Shown: in pieces, positions 1 through 8,800 of the stretch | Numbering within the stretch: the first letter of the stretch is position 1 | How the letters are laid out: every line of letters starts with the position of its first letter | DNA from: Robertkochia solimangrovi | Lineage (GTDB): Bacteria > Bacteroidota > Bacteroidia > Flavobacteriales > Flavobacteriaceae | Assembly (NCBI RefSeq): GCF_007279655.1 | Contig: NZ_QKWN01000009.1 | Location: 124,001-188,000 of the forward strand | Length of the DNA stretch: 64,000 bases | Reading direction: 5' to 3' | Position numbers and translations under genes: made by a program | Notes under the pieces: model-generated | Seen by the model: the letters and a program-made list of their open reading frames with translations, nothing else | Databases searched by the model: none | Told to the model about the DNA's origin: nothing

Positions 1-1
1 G

Positions 2-226
2 GAAGGAGAAGAATTACCGATGGGAACTACATTTGATTTCTTTGGAAGGGAAGCGCATCATGCCTATACCAAGCTTCCGGAAGATGTACTGAAAAACAGA
101 AAACTTCTGAAAGAAACCATGGAGGAATTCGGCTTCGGCTCTATCACTTCAGAATGGTGGCATTATAATTATAAGCCGGTTCTTGACCTTTCTGTGGCAA
201 ATTTCACTTGGGATTGCCCGGAGTGA
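2..226 (+). CDS. D-alanyl-D-alanine dipeptidase (peptidase M15D, VanX/DdpX type), C-terminal fragment
   Basis: The reading frame is open from base 2 and ends at a TGA, so only the last 74 codons are present. The segment ELPMGTTFDFFG matches the region around a zinc-ligand Asp in VanX-type enzymes, and SEWWHYNY holds the family ExxH signature (catalytic base Glu and a zinc-binding His). These enzymes hydrolyse the D-Ala-D-Ala dipeptide in peptidoglycan turnover. The gene converges on the methyltransferase gene with only 3 bp between stop codons. The N-terminus and any signal peptide lie outside the window, so location in the cell cannot be judged. Confidence 0.85.
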   Translation, partial: EGEELPMGTTFDFFGREAHHAYTKLPEDVLKNRKLLKETMEEFGFGSITSEWWHYNYKPVLDLSVANFTWDCPE

Positions 227-229
227 TCT

Positions 230-1417
230 TCAGACTTTTTTACAGAAGATAACCTGTCGTTGGCCTTCAGGGTCTGTACAGAAGAAAAGGTAGGCGTCTC
301 CTCCATCCTTGATCTTGAATTTTTTACGTATATCCGCAACAGATTCAGGAAAATTTCGGGTGGTTATATTTGCTTTAGTACCTGAGAGTTCCTTTTTTAA
401 TGACTTTTTATCTTTATAGGGCAGTACCTTTTCAATGACAAATACTCTTCCCGGAAAATCGATATAAACCTCATTGGTATACAAATGGGTATGCTGATGT
501 AACTTTTTAAGATTGAAAGAACTGGCGATACTGTTAAAGGCACCTGCCTTCAAGATCGCTGCATTGGGTTCGTAGAGAAAGATTTCAGGTTTACCATAGG
601 CAGGTGTCTGTGCCTCCTGTTCCTTGCTGAAGGTAAAAGATACCGGACTATTCTTGTCAATATTGATGGCATGTATACTTATTTCATGGTCTACATTGAT
701 GATATTTCCGAGTATCCAAAGTAATTCTTTGACTTCGTTATCCACAGCCACCACGTAGATCTCTAACACCATTTGAAGATCCTCCACACCTTTTTGAAGA
801 TCTAGCATGGGAGAAGTCTTGATCATGATATTATCCGATTTCGATAAAAGTAAATCCAGATTAGTGGGAATATCCGGAAGGCAGTCTTCCAGGAGAAAGA
901 CCTTGCCTTTTACATCATTCCTTCTGGAAGGATCTACATAGATCCAGTCATATCTTTCTTCAGACGACCTGAGTGCTTCTATACCGTCGATGGCCCGGGT
1001 CGTTATGTTCTTTTTTCCGAGCACTTCATAGTTGTGGGTGACAATTTCCGAGAGTTCTTCATTGAGTTCACAATGGGTAACAGCATCGAATCGTTCAGCA
1101 AAGAAAAAGCAGTCTACCCCAAATCCTCCGGTCAGATCGATCAGCTTCTTTCCGTTCACAAGTGAAGCCTTAAATCTTGCAGTTGCAGAGGAGGAGGTTT
1201 GCTCGATGGAGACTTTCGCAGGATAGTAGATCTGGTCTGATGCAAACCATTCAGGCAGCTTATTTTCCGCCTTATTTCTGGCTTCGATCTGGCCTGCGAT
1301 TAATTTGATGTCAACACCGTCGATTTCGGTCATTTTTAATAGAAGTGACGAAATGTCAGTATTGTTATTTTCTTTTATAAAGTGTTGAATACCAGTATGT
1401 AATATATCTTTATTCAA
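230..1417 (-). CDS. THUMP-like domain class I SAM-dependent methyltransferase
   Basis: A 395-residue protein with a Rossmann methyltransferase core: SAM-binding motif I is DLTGGFG (residues 94-100), and a VDPSRR motif (161-166) sits where RNA and DNA methyltransferases have their catalytic D/N-P-P-x motif. The C-terminal third resembles the THUMP-like domain found behind this core in Bacteroidota. It is probably an RNA methyltransferase with unknown target; automated labels such as RsmD family are loose. The start is TTG (codons TTG AAT AAA); family members begin with a similar MN-type N-terminus, and the next ATG, at residue 29, would cut into the conserved N-terminal region. It is the last gene of the minus-strand run, 7 bp behind the AI-2E permease gene. 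Confidence 0.75.
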   Translation of the reverse strand: MNKDILHTGIQHFIKENNNTDISSLLLKMTEIDGVDIKLIAGQIEARNKAENKLPEWFASDQIYYPAKVSIEQTSSSATARFKASLVNGKKLIDLTGGFGVDCFFFAERFDAVTHCELNEELSEIVTHNYEVLGKKNITTRAIDGIEALRSSEERYDWIYVDPSRRNDVKGKVFLLEDCLPDIPTNLDLLLSKSDNIMIKTSPMLDLQKGVEDLQMVLEIYVVAVDNEVKELLWILGNIINVDHEISIHAINIDKNSPVSFTFSKEQEAQTPAYGKPEIFLYEPNAAILKAGAFNSIASSFNLKKLHQHTHLYTNEVYIDFPGRVFVIEKVLPYKDKKSLKKELSGTKANITTRNFPESVADIRKKFKIKDGGDAYLFFCTDPEGQRQVIFCKKV

Positions 1418-1424
1418 AGTATTG

Positions 1425-2525
1425 CTATAAATTTCGAGTCAATGATTTCACAATCTTATTTTCTGATAGAAATTCCTTTAAAATCACTTTGGAAGCCGTA
1501 TAGGCAGGGATCGCGATGACCATTCCGAAGACTCCGAAAATCAGTCCGGCGATGATGATCACCAGGAAGATTTCCAGCGGATGGGAGCGCACGCTACTGG
1601 AATAGATCAGGGGTTGACTAAAGAAGTTATCGATCAGTTGCCCGATCAGAAAACCGATCAGAACGTAGATAGCTTTCGGGAGCATAACGGAGCTGAAATC
1701 GCTTCCGAGATACCCGGATAGGGTAAGGGCGATCATAAGAATTCCTCCGATCAGCGGACCGATATAGGGTATTAGATTTAGCAAGGCACACAGGAATGCT
1801 ATGACCATAGCATTTGGAATTCTAAAGATGAGTAACACGATGGTGTAGATCACAAATAAAATAAAGATCTGAAGTACGAGTCCAATGAAATACCGGGACA
1901 AAAGATCTTTGATCTTCTCTAAAGAAACCAGAACTCTTGTTTCTTTATCCGTAGGGATGAACATAAGGAGTCCGTTCTGGAACAATTTGGAATCCTTTAA
2001 AAAGAAAAAGGAAATAAAGATGATCGAAAAGAATCCGAAACTGAAATTCCCAAGTCCGCCCATGATAAAATTCAGTAGATTGGGAATGGCAGAAAGATCG
2101 AGGTTTGAAATCACATTGGATTTTTTGATCGATTCTTCGATCGATTCCTCTACTTCAAATCGGCTAATGGCAAAGTATTCCGATACCTGTCGGTACACGT
2201 CTTGTAAAGTGGTTTTAAGGTTGTCTATATCAAGAAGTGATAGATTCTTACCTTGCTCAATGATCAGGGGAATAAAGAGCCCGAGAAGGCCCAGGGTGAC
2301 CGTTACCATCAGGATCATCGTCACAACAACAGCCAGTGTGTTATGAAATTTAAGACGTCTCCTAAGGAAAATGACCAGCGGTCTCCCGATCAGCGATATG
2401 ATTACAGAGATGACGATATAGAGGATAACGGATTGTATCCTGTATAAAAAATATAACAACAGGCATATGCCGGTAATGATCGCGACTGCTCTTAATATTC
2501 CGTTGGCTATGGTTTTAGATTTCAT
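1425..2525 (-). CDS. AI-2E family transporter (PerM-like permease)
   Basis: A 366-residue polytopic membrane protein with hydrophobic helices at about 10-60, a pair near 65-95, a soluble loop (about 95-145) and further helices in the C-terminal half. The segment LLNLIPYIGPLIGG is the family signature, and the region around SHPLEIFLVIIIAGLIFG is the conserved end. The family includes TqsA and PerM of E. coli; reported roles range from autoinducer-2 export to ion transport, so the substrate here is unknown. It lies 44 bp downstream of the SpoU methyltransferase gene and 7 bp upstream of the THUMP-like methyltransferase gene, consistent with one transcript. Confidence 0.85.
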   Translation of the reverse strand: MKSKTIANGILRAVAIITGICLLLYFLYRIQSVILYIVISVIISLIGRPLVIFLRRRLKFHNTLAVVVTMILMVTVTLGLLGLFIPLIIEQGKNLSLLDIDNLKTTLQDVYRQVSEYFAISRFEVEESIEESIKKSNVISNLDLSAIPNLLNFIMGGLGNFSFGFFSIIFISFFFLKDSKLFQNGLLMFIPTDKETRVLVSLEKIKDLLSRYFIGLVLQIFILFVIYTIVLLIFRIPNAMVIAFLCALLNLIPYIGPLIGGILMIALTLSGYLGSDFSSVMLPKAIYVLIGFLIGQLIDNFFSQPLIYSSSVRSHPLEIFLVIIIAGLIFGVFGMVIAIPAYTASKVILKEFLSENKIVKSLTRNL

Positions 2526-2569
2526 ATTTTGGTTGATAATGCCTTCTAATTTAATTAATTGTAACTGAT

Positions 2570-3082
2570 TTACTTTGTTGATAATTGTGAAGAAATCTCA
2601 TAAAGGGCAATGCCGGCGGCTACCCCTGCATTCATACTGCTGTTCTCACCGTACATTTCGATATGCACAGAGCGATCCGTTAATCGGAGTGTGTTTTCTG
2701 AGACTCCGTGGTTCTCTGCCCCGAGTATGAGGGCCAGAGGCATGTTTTCAGGCAGTTTGAAGTTTCGTAATGAGATGCTGTTGCTGGTGATTTCCAGAGC
2801 TACGATGTAAAATCCCTGGTCTTTCAATTCCCGGATGAGTGCCTCGGTTGATTCGCGATATTCAAAATCAACTTTCTCATGGGTCGAACGGGAGGTTTTC
2901 TGCATACGTCTGTTGAATACGGGGATGACACCACAGAAATAGAGCTTTCTGACGCCCATAGCCTCAGAAATTCGAAAGATGGCTCCGGTATTTGCAGCAC
3001 TGCTGATACCATCACAAACCAATGTAACAGGGAATTTCTGTGCTCTCGTATTGACTTCTTCGTGTTCGAGTTGTTTGTTCAT
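2570..3082 (-). CDS. TrmH/SpoU family RNA 2'-O-ribose methyltransferase
   Basis: A compact 170-residue SPOUT-class methyltransferase. The three knot motifs are visible: SSAANTGAIFRISEAMG (motif 1, RNA-binding Arg and Asn), LALILGAENHGVSENTL (motif 2) and MYGENSSMNAGVAAGIALYE (motif 3, SAM-binding knot). It lacks the N-terminal substrate-binding domain of RlmB-type enzymes and is near the length of TrmL/TrmH cores, so a tRNA target is plausible but not shown. It starts 9 bp after the DUF4159 gene on the minus strand. I would not assign a gene symbol without phylogeny. Confidence 0.85.
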   Translation of the reverse strand: MNKQLEHEEVNTRAQKFPVTLVCDGISSAANTGAIFRISEAMGVRKLYFCGVIPVFNRRMQKTSRSTHEKVDFEYRESTEALIRELKDQGFYIVALEITSNSISLRNFKLPENMPLALILGAENHGVSENTLRLTDRSVHIEMYGENSSMNAGVAAGIALYEISSQLSTK

Positions 3083-3091
3083 GAAAATTGA

Positions 3092-3733
3092 TCAGTTCGA
3101 GAATACATAGGAGATGATATTGGCTCCCATACGCAACGCCTTTAAATGCACTTCTTCCGGGTCCTGATGCACTTCGGGATTTTCCCAGCCATCACCGAGA
3201 TCTGACTCAAAGGTAAATAACAGGATCATTCTACCCTGATCGAATAGCGCCAAAGCTTTTGGAGCTAACCCATCGTGTTCATGGATTTTCGGTAACCCGT
3301 CTTTGAAATCAAAAACCTGATGAAAGATCGGATGATCAGCAGGTAGTTCCTGTAACTCCTTTTCGGGAAAGAGTTTTTTTAGTTCCCGCTCCAGATAAGG
3401 CCTCATCCCGTAATTGTCATCGATGTGTAAAAAACCTCCGGATAAAAGATACGATCGAAGGTTTTCGATATCCTTCTCATCGAAAAAAACATTTCCATGC
3501 CCGGTCATGTGTACAAAAGGGTACATGAAGAGGTCCTTACTCCCGGTACTCACGGTCTCGGGTTTAGCATCCAGATTCGTAGCGATCGAACGATTACAAA
3601 AACTGATCAGGTTTGGGATGGCAGTTGGATTCGAATACCAATCACCCCCTCCCTGGTATTTCAGGACCGCAAGTTTTTGTCCGTAAACACCGAAAGTACC
3701 TGAAAGTATAAATATCCAGAATAGCGTACGCAT
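3092..3733 (-). CDS. DUF4159 domain-containing protein, exported
   Basis: A 213-residue protein with a signal peptide (MRTLFWIFILSGTFGVYGQ, cleavage likely after Gly18). The rest is one DUF4159 domain, with GGDWYSNPTAIPNL near the N-terminus and the characteristic GGFLHIDDNYG and HMTGHG segments in the middle. The domain resembles glutamine-amidotransferase-like folds, but its function is not established. In many Bacteroidota it lies beside SpoU/RsmE-type RNA methyltransferase genes, as here, probably by conserved gene order. The repeat cluster lies directly upstream. Confidence 0.85.
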   Translation of the reverse strand: MRTLFWIFILSGTFGVYGQKLAVLKYQGGGDWYSNPTAIPNLISFCNRSIATNLDAKPETVSTGSKDLFMYPFVHMTGHGNVFFDEKDIENLRSYLLSGGFLHIDDNYGMRPYLERELKKLFPEKELQELPADHPIFHQVFDFKDGLPKIHEHDGLAPKALALFDQGRMILLFTFESDLGDGWENPEVHQDPEEVHLKALRMGANIISYVFSN

Positions 3734-3869
3734 ATTGAAATGTTATTAGGGTAAATATAAATATATCCGTTTAATTTATGAGCGAAAGTGGTTGTTTTTC
3801 CACCTTACATGAAGCTACCTGTCTGCAGAGGGTATCACTAACAGCGATGCGAAACAACGCCATAATAAG

Positions 3870-3959
3870 GCGAAGCGTCAGCGAGTTCGTCCTGCGAAGC
3901 GTCAGCGAGTTCATCCTGCGAGCGTCAGCGAGTTCATTCTGCGAGCGTCAGCGAGCCCC
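3870..3959. repeat. Tandem direct repeat, about 3.7 copies of a 24 bp unit
   Basis: Units start at 3870, 3894, 3918 and 3941, with lengths 24, 24, 23 and a 19-base partial. All share GCGTCAGCGAG; units 1 and 2 begin GCGAAGC, while units 3 and 4 begin GCGAGC, having lost one A. Unit ends vary by one or two bases (TTCGTCCT, TTCATCCT, TTCATTCT). The core GC-GTCA-GC shows the same stem-GYCA-stem pattern as the hairpins just downstream, suggesting one repeat family. Confidence 0.85.
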
Positions 3960-4003
3960 AAAATCAAGCAATGCGAAGCGAGCCCGTAAAGTCACTTAAG
4001 AGC

Positions 4004-4086
4004 GTATTGCGCCAGCAATACAACTCGCGACACTGGAGAACTGATCGCGCCAGCGATCAGGATCGACACTAAGCACCGTCAGGTGC
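4004..4086. repeat. Array of three small palindromic hairpins with GYCA loops
   Basis: Three perfect inverted repeats in a row: GTATTGC-gcca-GCAATAC (4004-4021), CTGATCGC-gcca-GCGATCAG (4041-4060) and GCACC-gtca-GGTGC (4073-4086). The stems differ in sequence, but the 4-base loops are the same apart from one C/T change. Each hairpin is followed within a few bases by a CGACACT or CGTCACT-like spacer. Changed stems that stay paired around a constant loop indicate structure kept by compensatory change, as in REP-like elements. None is followed by a T-run on either strand, so they are not simple terminators. Confidence 0.75.
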
Positions 4087-4107
4087 ACGTCACTGGGCCC
4101 GGACAAA

Positions 4108-4812
4108 TCATTGATTAATCAACGCCACCGTATGACAAGCCACAATCGCCGCCGTCTCCGTTCGAAGTCTGTTCTCCCCAAGCGCTGCCGGAATATACCC
4201 CGCCGCTCTTGCCTCTGAAACCTCCTCCTCAGTAAAATCCCCTTCAGGACCTATAAGTATTAAAACAGGCTGATCAGGTTGAACGCGTCTTTTCAGATCG
4301 AATCTTTCCTGTTCATTACAATGGGCGATAAAACATTGTCCTTCTTTGTGTGTGCTGATAAAATCGCTTAAAGGTATGGCATCATTGAGTTTTGGGAGAT
4401 AGCAATTAAGGGACTGTTTCATGGCAGAAAGAATGATCTTTTCGTAACGATCCGTTTTAACCACTTTTCTTTCGGATTGCGCACAGATCACCGGAGTGAT
4501 CTCATCGATGCCGATCTCCGTGGCTTTTTCGAGAAACCATTCGTACCGGTCATTCATTTTGGTGGGAGCCACTGCCATATGAAGGTAATAGTTCTTTTTC
4601 CGTTTTAACTCCGACCCTATGATCTTTACACGACAATGTTTGAGGTCATCGGAGATGATTTCTGCCTCGAACAACCAACCTTTTCCGTTTGTGATATGGA
4701 GGATGTCGCCCGCCTTCCGTCTGAGAACGCGGATGATATGCTTACTTTCTTCCCGGTCGAACTCATATTCTGAAGTATGTTCGTTTGTATCGGGAGCATA
4801 GAATAATTGCAT
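4108..4812 (-). CDS. rsmE: 16S rRNA (uracil1498-N3)-methyltransferase RsmE
   Basis: A 234-residue protein, normal length for RsmE. The N-terminal PUA-like part contains the HIIRVLRRKAGD segment typical of the family. The C-terminal SPOUT domain carries KATEIGIDEITPVICAQSERK, the LILIGPEGDFTEEEV loop that binds SAM, and LGENRLRTETAA, the knot. RsmE methylates N3 of U1498 in the decoding region of 16S rRNA. It starts 10 bp after the tsaD stop and so is probably cotranscribed with it; the repeat array follows its stop codon. Confidence 0.95.
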   Translation of the reverse strand: MQLFYAPDTNEHTSEYEFDREESKHIIRVLRRKAGDILHITNGKGWLFEAEIISDDLKHCRVKIIGSELKRKKNYYLHMAVAPTKMNDRYEWFLEKATEIGIDEITPVICAQSERKVVKTDRYEKIILSAMKQSLNCYLPKLNDAIPLSDFISTHKEGQCFIAHCNEQERFDLKRRVQPDQPVLILIGPEGDFTEEEVSEARAAGYIPAALGENRLRTETAAIVACHTVALINQ

Positions 4813-4822
4813 AGGAGGAGTT

Positions 4823-5845
4823 TTATAATGAAAATCTGGCTTGTGCAGTTGCCGTTTCGTCGGTGAAATCCTTATTGAGGAATTTGTGATAGCCTACAAT
4901 TCCGATCATGGCTGCATTATCTGTGGTATATTCAAATTTCGGGATATAGGTTGTCCATCCGTAATCGCCTTCTGCCTTTTTGAGTCGGTTTCGGATTCCG
5001 GAATTCGCAGAGACACCCCCGCAAATTGCGATGCGGTTAATGCCGGTGATCTTAACGGCTTTCCGTAGTTTCTTCATCAGGATCTCCACGATAGTATATT
5101 GAATGGAGGCGCAGATATCGTTCATGTTCTTTTCGATAAATTCCGGATCCTGCTCCAGCGATTTCTCTACAAAATACAGGATGGATGTCTTTAACCCGCT
5201 AAAACTGAAATTGAGTTCTCCGACTTTAGGAATAGGGAATTCAAAAGCCTTGGGATTTCCTTCCTTCGCATTTCGGTCGATCAAAGGGCCGCCCGGATAG
5301 GGGAGTCCCAGTACTTTTGCCGATTTATCGAATGCTTCTCCCACTGCATCATCGATAGTTTCCCCGATAACTTCCATGTCGAAAAAATCCTTAACCAATA
5401 CGATCTGGGTATGTCCGCCACTGATGGTCAGTGCCAGAAAAGGAAATTCGGGTTTGGGAAATTCGGGCTCATCGATGAAATGTGCCAGAATATGTGCCTG
5501 CATATGGTTCACATCGATGAGTGGAATATCGAGTCCCATCGATAAGGATTTAGCAAATGAAGTACCCACAAGCAGCGATCCCATAAGTCCGGGACCCCGC
5601 GTAAATGCTATGGCAGATAACTTATTTTTATCGATATTTGCTCTGTGCAGCGCCTGGTGCACCACGGGTACGATATTTTGTTGATGTGCCCGGGAAGCCA
5701 GTTCGGGAACCACACCCCCATATTCTTCATGAATTTTCTGATTGGCAACAACATTGCTCAACACCTTGTCGTTTTTTAATACAGCGGCAGAGGTGTCGTC
5801 ACATGAAGATTCTATGGCTAATATGAAGACATCATTATTATTCAT
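4823..5845 (-). CDS. tsaD: tRNA N6-adenosine threonylcarbamoyltransferase TsaD
   Basis: TsaD (Kae1/YgjD family) transfers the threonylcarbamoyl group to A37 of ANN-decoding tRNAs, forming t6A with TsaB/E/C. The chosen start (ATG at 5845) gives 340 residues, the usual length, beginning MNNNDVFILAIESSCDDTSA. The frame stays open a further 57 codons upstream, but that part runs antisense into tamB and has no family similarity. Metal-binding HMQAH and the ASP-fold motifs SGGHTQIVLV, GGPLIDR and ICGGVSANSGIR are present. The gene is divergent from tamB with a very short shared promoter region and precedes rsmE by 10 bp. Confidence 0.96.
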   Translation of the reverse strand: MNNNDVFILAIESSCDDTSAAVLKNDKVLSNVVANQKIHEEYGGVVPELASRAHQQNIVPVVHQALHRANIDKNKLSAIAFTRGPGLMGSLLVGTSFAKSLSMGLDIPLIDVNHMQAHILAHFIDEPEFPKPEFPFLALTISGGHTQIVLVKDFFDMEVIGETIDDAVGEAFDKSAKVLGLPYPGGPLIDRNAKEGNPKAFEFPIPKVGELNFSFSGLKTSILYFVEKSLEQDPEFIEKNMNDICASIQYTIVEILMKKLRKAVKITGINRIAICGGVSANSGIRNRLKKAEGDYGWTTYIPKFEYTTDNAAMIGIVGYHKFLNKDFTDETATAQARFSL

Positions 5846-5847
5846 CC

Positions 5848-5855
5848 TATCTTTG
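5848..5855 (+). promoter_or_regulatory. Candidate Bacteroidota -7 box for tamB
   Basis: TATCTTTG matches TAnnTTTG exactly, 9 bases before the TTG start codon at 5865. No TTG is visible 17-23 bases upstream, so the -33 element is missing. If used, transcription would start near 5861, making a TTG start almost leaderless, or giving about 75 nt of leader for the ATG at 5937. Confidence 0.4.
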
Positions 5856-5864
5856 GAATTATAA

Positions 5865-8800
5865 TTGTGGTACAAAGGTAAAATATTAAGTACGATCAGG
5901 AAATTAAGAAAAATATTAATTCGCTTTATACTGATAATGATAGGTATATTCATTATCACAGCGATTATTTTGTCCTTACCTCCCGTACAGACCAGAATTG
6001 CCAAAAAAGCCACCAATTACCTCAATGAAACGTTTAATACCAATATCAACATAGAAAGGGTTAGTCTTTCCTTGTTCTTCGGGGATGTAAGCCTGAGAGA
6101 TGTTTATGTGGAAGACTATAAGAAAGATACACTGGTATATATCAATGATCTGAATACTTCTATTCTCAGTATGAGAAAGTTGATCGGTGGTACGCTTCGT
6201 TTCGGAGATGTAGAGATCGACGGACTCAAAATGGTGATCCGTACCTATGAAGGTGAACGCGACACCAATCTTGATGTTTTTGTACAGAAACTCGAATCGG
6301 GAGAGTCTGATCCGAATGCTCCTCCGTTTTTGATGTCATTTACAAATGTAGAGATCGCTAATAGTGAATTTCATTTGATCGATGATAATCTAAAGACTCC
6401 GATGATCGTAGGTTTAGATGAACTCAATATCGATGCAGATGCATTTAAGATCGAAGGACCAGTCGTGACTACGTCCATTCAAAAACTCAACTTTACGACG
6501 AAAAGAGGAGTGAATGTGACGAATCTGAGTACCGATTTTGCCTACAGTAAATCTGAAATGAGTCTCAAGAATCTTATGGTAGATACCCAGAGTTCCGATA
6601 TTGAAGGAGAACTGGTGTTTACGTACAAAAGGGAAGATTTTGCAGACTTTACCAACAAGGTAATGGTGAACGGATTCTTCAAAAATTCTACTATTGCTTT
6701 TGATGAGATCAACAACTATTATAACGTCTTCGGAAAAGGTAAAAGGGTTACCTTATCCACAGAATTTAGCGGATATCTGAATGAATTGGATCTCACTAAT
6801 TTGAATATGCAATCGGAGAATACTGCGGTTCGCGGTGATTTTCACTTTACGAATATCTTCGATTCCGACAAAGAATTCAGACTGGATGCCAGGGTTGGAA
6901 ATCTAACCTCGAATTACCGTCAGCTTACCACTTTATTACCCACCGTTCTCGGGACGACGTTACCAACTTCCTTTACAAAATTCGGACAGTTCAATCTGCA
7001 GGGTCGTGTAAGGATCAGTGAAGAATCGGTTTATGCCAAGGTTGATCTGGTCACTAAGATAGGAACGGGGCATTCTGATATCACCCTCACCAACATCGAT
7101 AATATCGACGAAGCTTCTTACAAAGGGTCGCTTTCACTGGAAGAATTCGATCTTGGGGAATATATCGAAGACAAAGCCCTTGGAAAAACAACGCTGGATG
7201 TTACTGTAGATGGTTCCGGCTTCAAAAAGGAGTTGCTGAATACTGAGATCATTGGAAAAATCGACCTTTTGGGATACAATGGCTATGAGTATCATACCAT
7301 GAGGATATCCGGAGTGCTTAAGGATCAGTTGTTCGATGGTTCCCTTATCAGTCGTGATGAAAATTTTGATGTTGATTTTAAAGGATTAGCGGATTTTTCG
7401 GGAGATCGTAACCAGTTCAATTTTGTAGCCTCGGTGAACACCGCTGATCTAAATAAGCTTAACTTCTTCAAAAGGGATAGTATTTCTATTTTCTCCGGAA
7501 AGATCATGATGAACGTCAGTGGAAATACCCTGGATAATTTTGCCGGAGATATCAGTTTTTCCAAAACCAACTACACCAATCAGAACGACAGTTATTATTT
7601 CGAAGATTTTAAAGTGGTCTCAAGATTTGAGAACGAAGAACGGATCATTGAAATCAATTCACCGGATATTATAACAGGCTCGGTTGTAGGGGTGTTTAAA
7701 GTGAACGAACTTGGGGATCTTATCAGTAATTCTCTGGGTAGTATATATACTAATTACGAGCCGAATCCAATTACCCCCGGACAGTATGTCGATTTCAATC
7801 TGAAGATCTACAACAAGATCGTTGAGGTTTTCTTCCCGGAAATCGAGTTTGGCAGCAATACCATTATCAAGGGTAGTATGGCTGCAGATAATGGCGATTT
7901 TAAATTATCCTTTAAATCACCGAACATCAATGCTTATGGCAATGTTTTCGACAAGATCAACGTCAATATTGACAACAAGAACCCATTGTTCAACACCTTT
8001 GTGGAGGTGGGGGAGATCGAATCGAGTTTCTATGATGTTTCCAATTTCAATCTGATCAATACCAAGATCAAGGATACGCTTTTCTTCCGTACAGAATTCA
8101 AGGGAGGAGAAGAATATGGTGACACTTACAGTCTTAACTTCTATCATACCTTTAACGAAAAACAACATTCGGTGATCGGCCTTAAGAAATCGCACCTTGG
8201 CTTTAAAGGGAACGATTGGGTGATCAATGAAGAGAATAATCAGCGGAATAAGGTTACGTTCAATAAAACCCTGGACACCATCAATATCGAAGAGCTGGTG
8301 ATGAACTATAAAGACGAACAGATTCGTCTTGAAGGGCATCTGATCGATTCGACCTATAAGGATATCGATCTCGAATTTCAGAACGTTCAACTCGATAAGA
8401 TCACCCCTGAGATCGACAGTTTGCGAATAAAGGGTACGGTGAACGGATTTCTCAACATTCTTCAGCATAGCAACGCCTATGTGCCTTCATCCAATGTCAA
8501 GATTGCAGATTTTGAGGTCAATGACCTTGTGCTGGGGAACCTGTATTTATCGATTCTCGGGAATGAGAGTTTACGGAATTATAGTGTCAATGCCAAGATC
8601 GTAAGGGATGCCCGTGAACTGCTCAATGTACTGGGAGATATAAATTATGAAGGAAATCAGTCAAACCTAAACCTGAGAGGAACGCTCGATCAAATGGATC
8701 TTAGTCCGTTCAGTCCGCTCGGAGGTATTGTTATCTCGGATATCCGTGGAAATGCCAGCGGAAATTTCACGGTGAGAGGACCGCTTTCAAATCCGGATAT

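Larger units (their letters stand above)
3734..4107. other. Gene-free 374 bp gap rich in short repeats
   Basis: This stretch separates rsmE from the DUF4159 gene, both minus strand. Its one 73-codon reading frame is created by the repeats themselves (RSVSEF repeated) and I do not call it a gene. It holds about 3.7 tandem copies of a 24 bp unit (3870-3959), a degenerate partial copy near 3973-3985, and three small hairpins (4004-4086). Bases 3734-3800 are AT-rich and could hold the DUF4159 promoter, though I see no clean TAnnTTTG box. Confidence 0.7.

Noticed and set aside
1885-2346. 153-codon plus-strand frame inside the AI-2E permease gene
   Set aside because: Antisense shadow; Ser/Arg-rich composition typical of reverse-frame reading of a hydrophobic protein.
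3778-3999. 73-codon plus-strand reading frame with RSVSEF repeats
   Set aside because: It is produced by translation of the 24 bp tandem DNA repeats; units of 23 and 24 bases change frame and there is no family resemblance.
4804-4850. GGAGGAG followed by ATG on the plus strand as the start of a small gene
   Set aside because: The frame stops after 11 codons and lies antisense to the end of tsaD.
5846-6016. 57-codon upstream extension of tsaD
   Set aside because: It runs antisense through the start of tamB, is not similar to TsaD family N-termini, and ATG at 5845 gives the normal 340 residues.
7917-8468. 183-codon minus-strand frame inside tamB
   Set aside because: Antisense shadow of a well-supported coding region, low-complexity Ile/Leu/Phe content.
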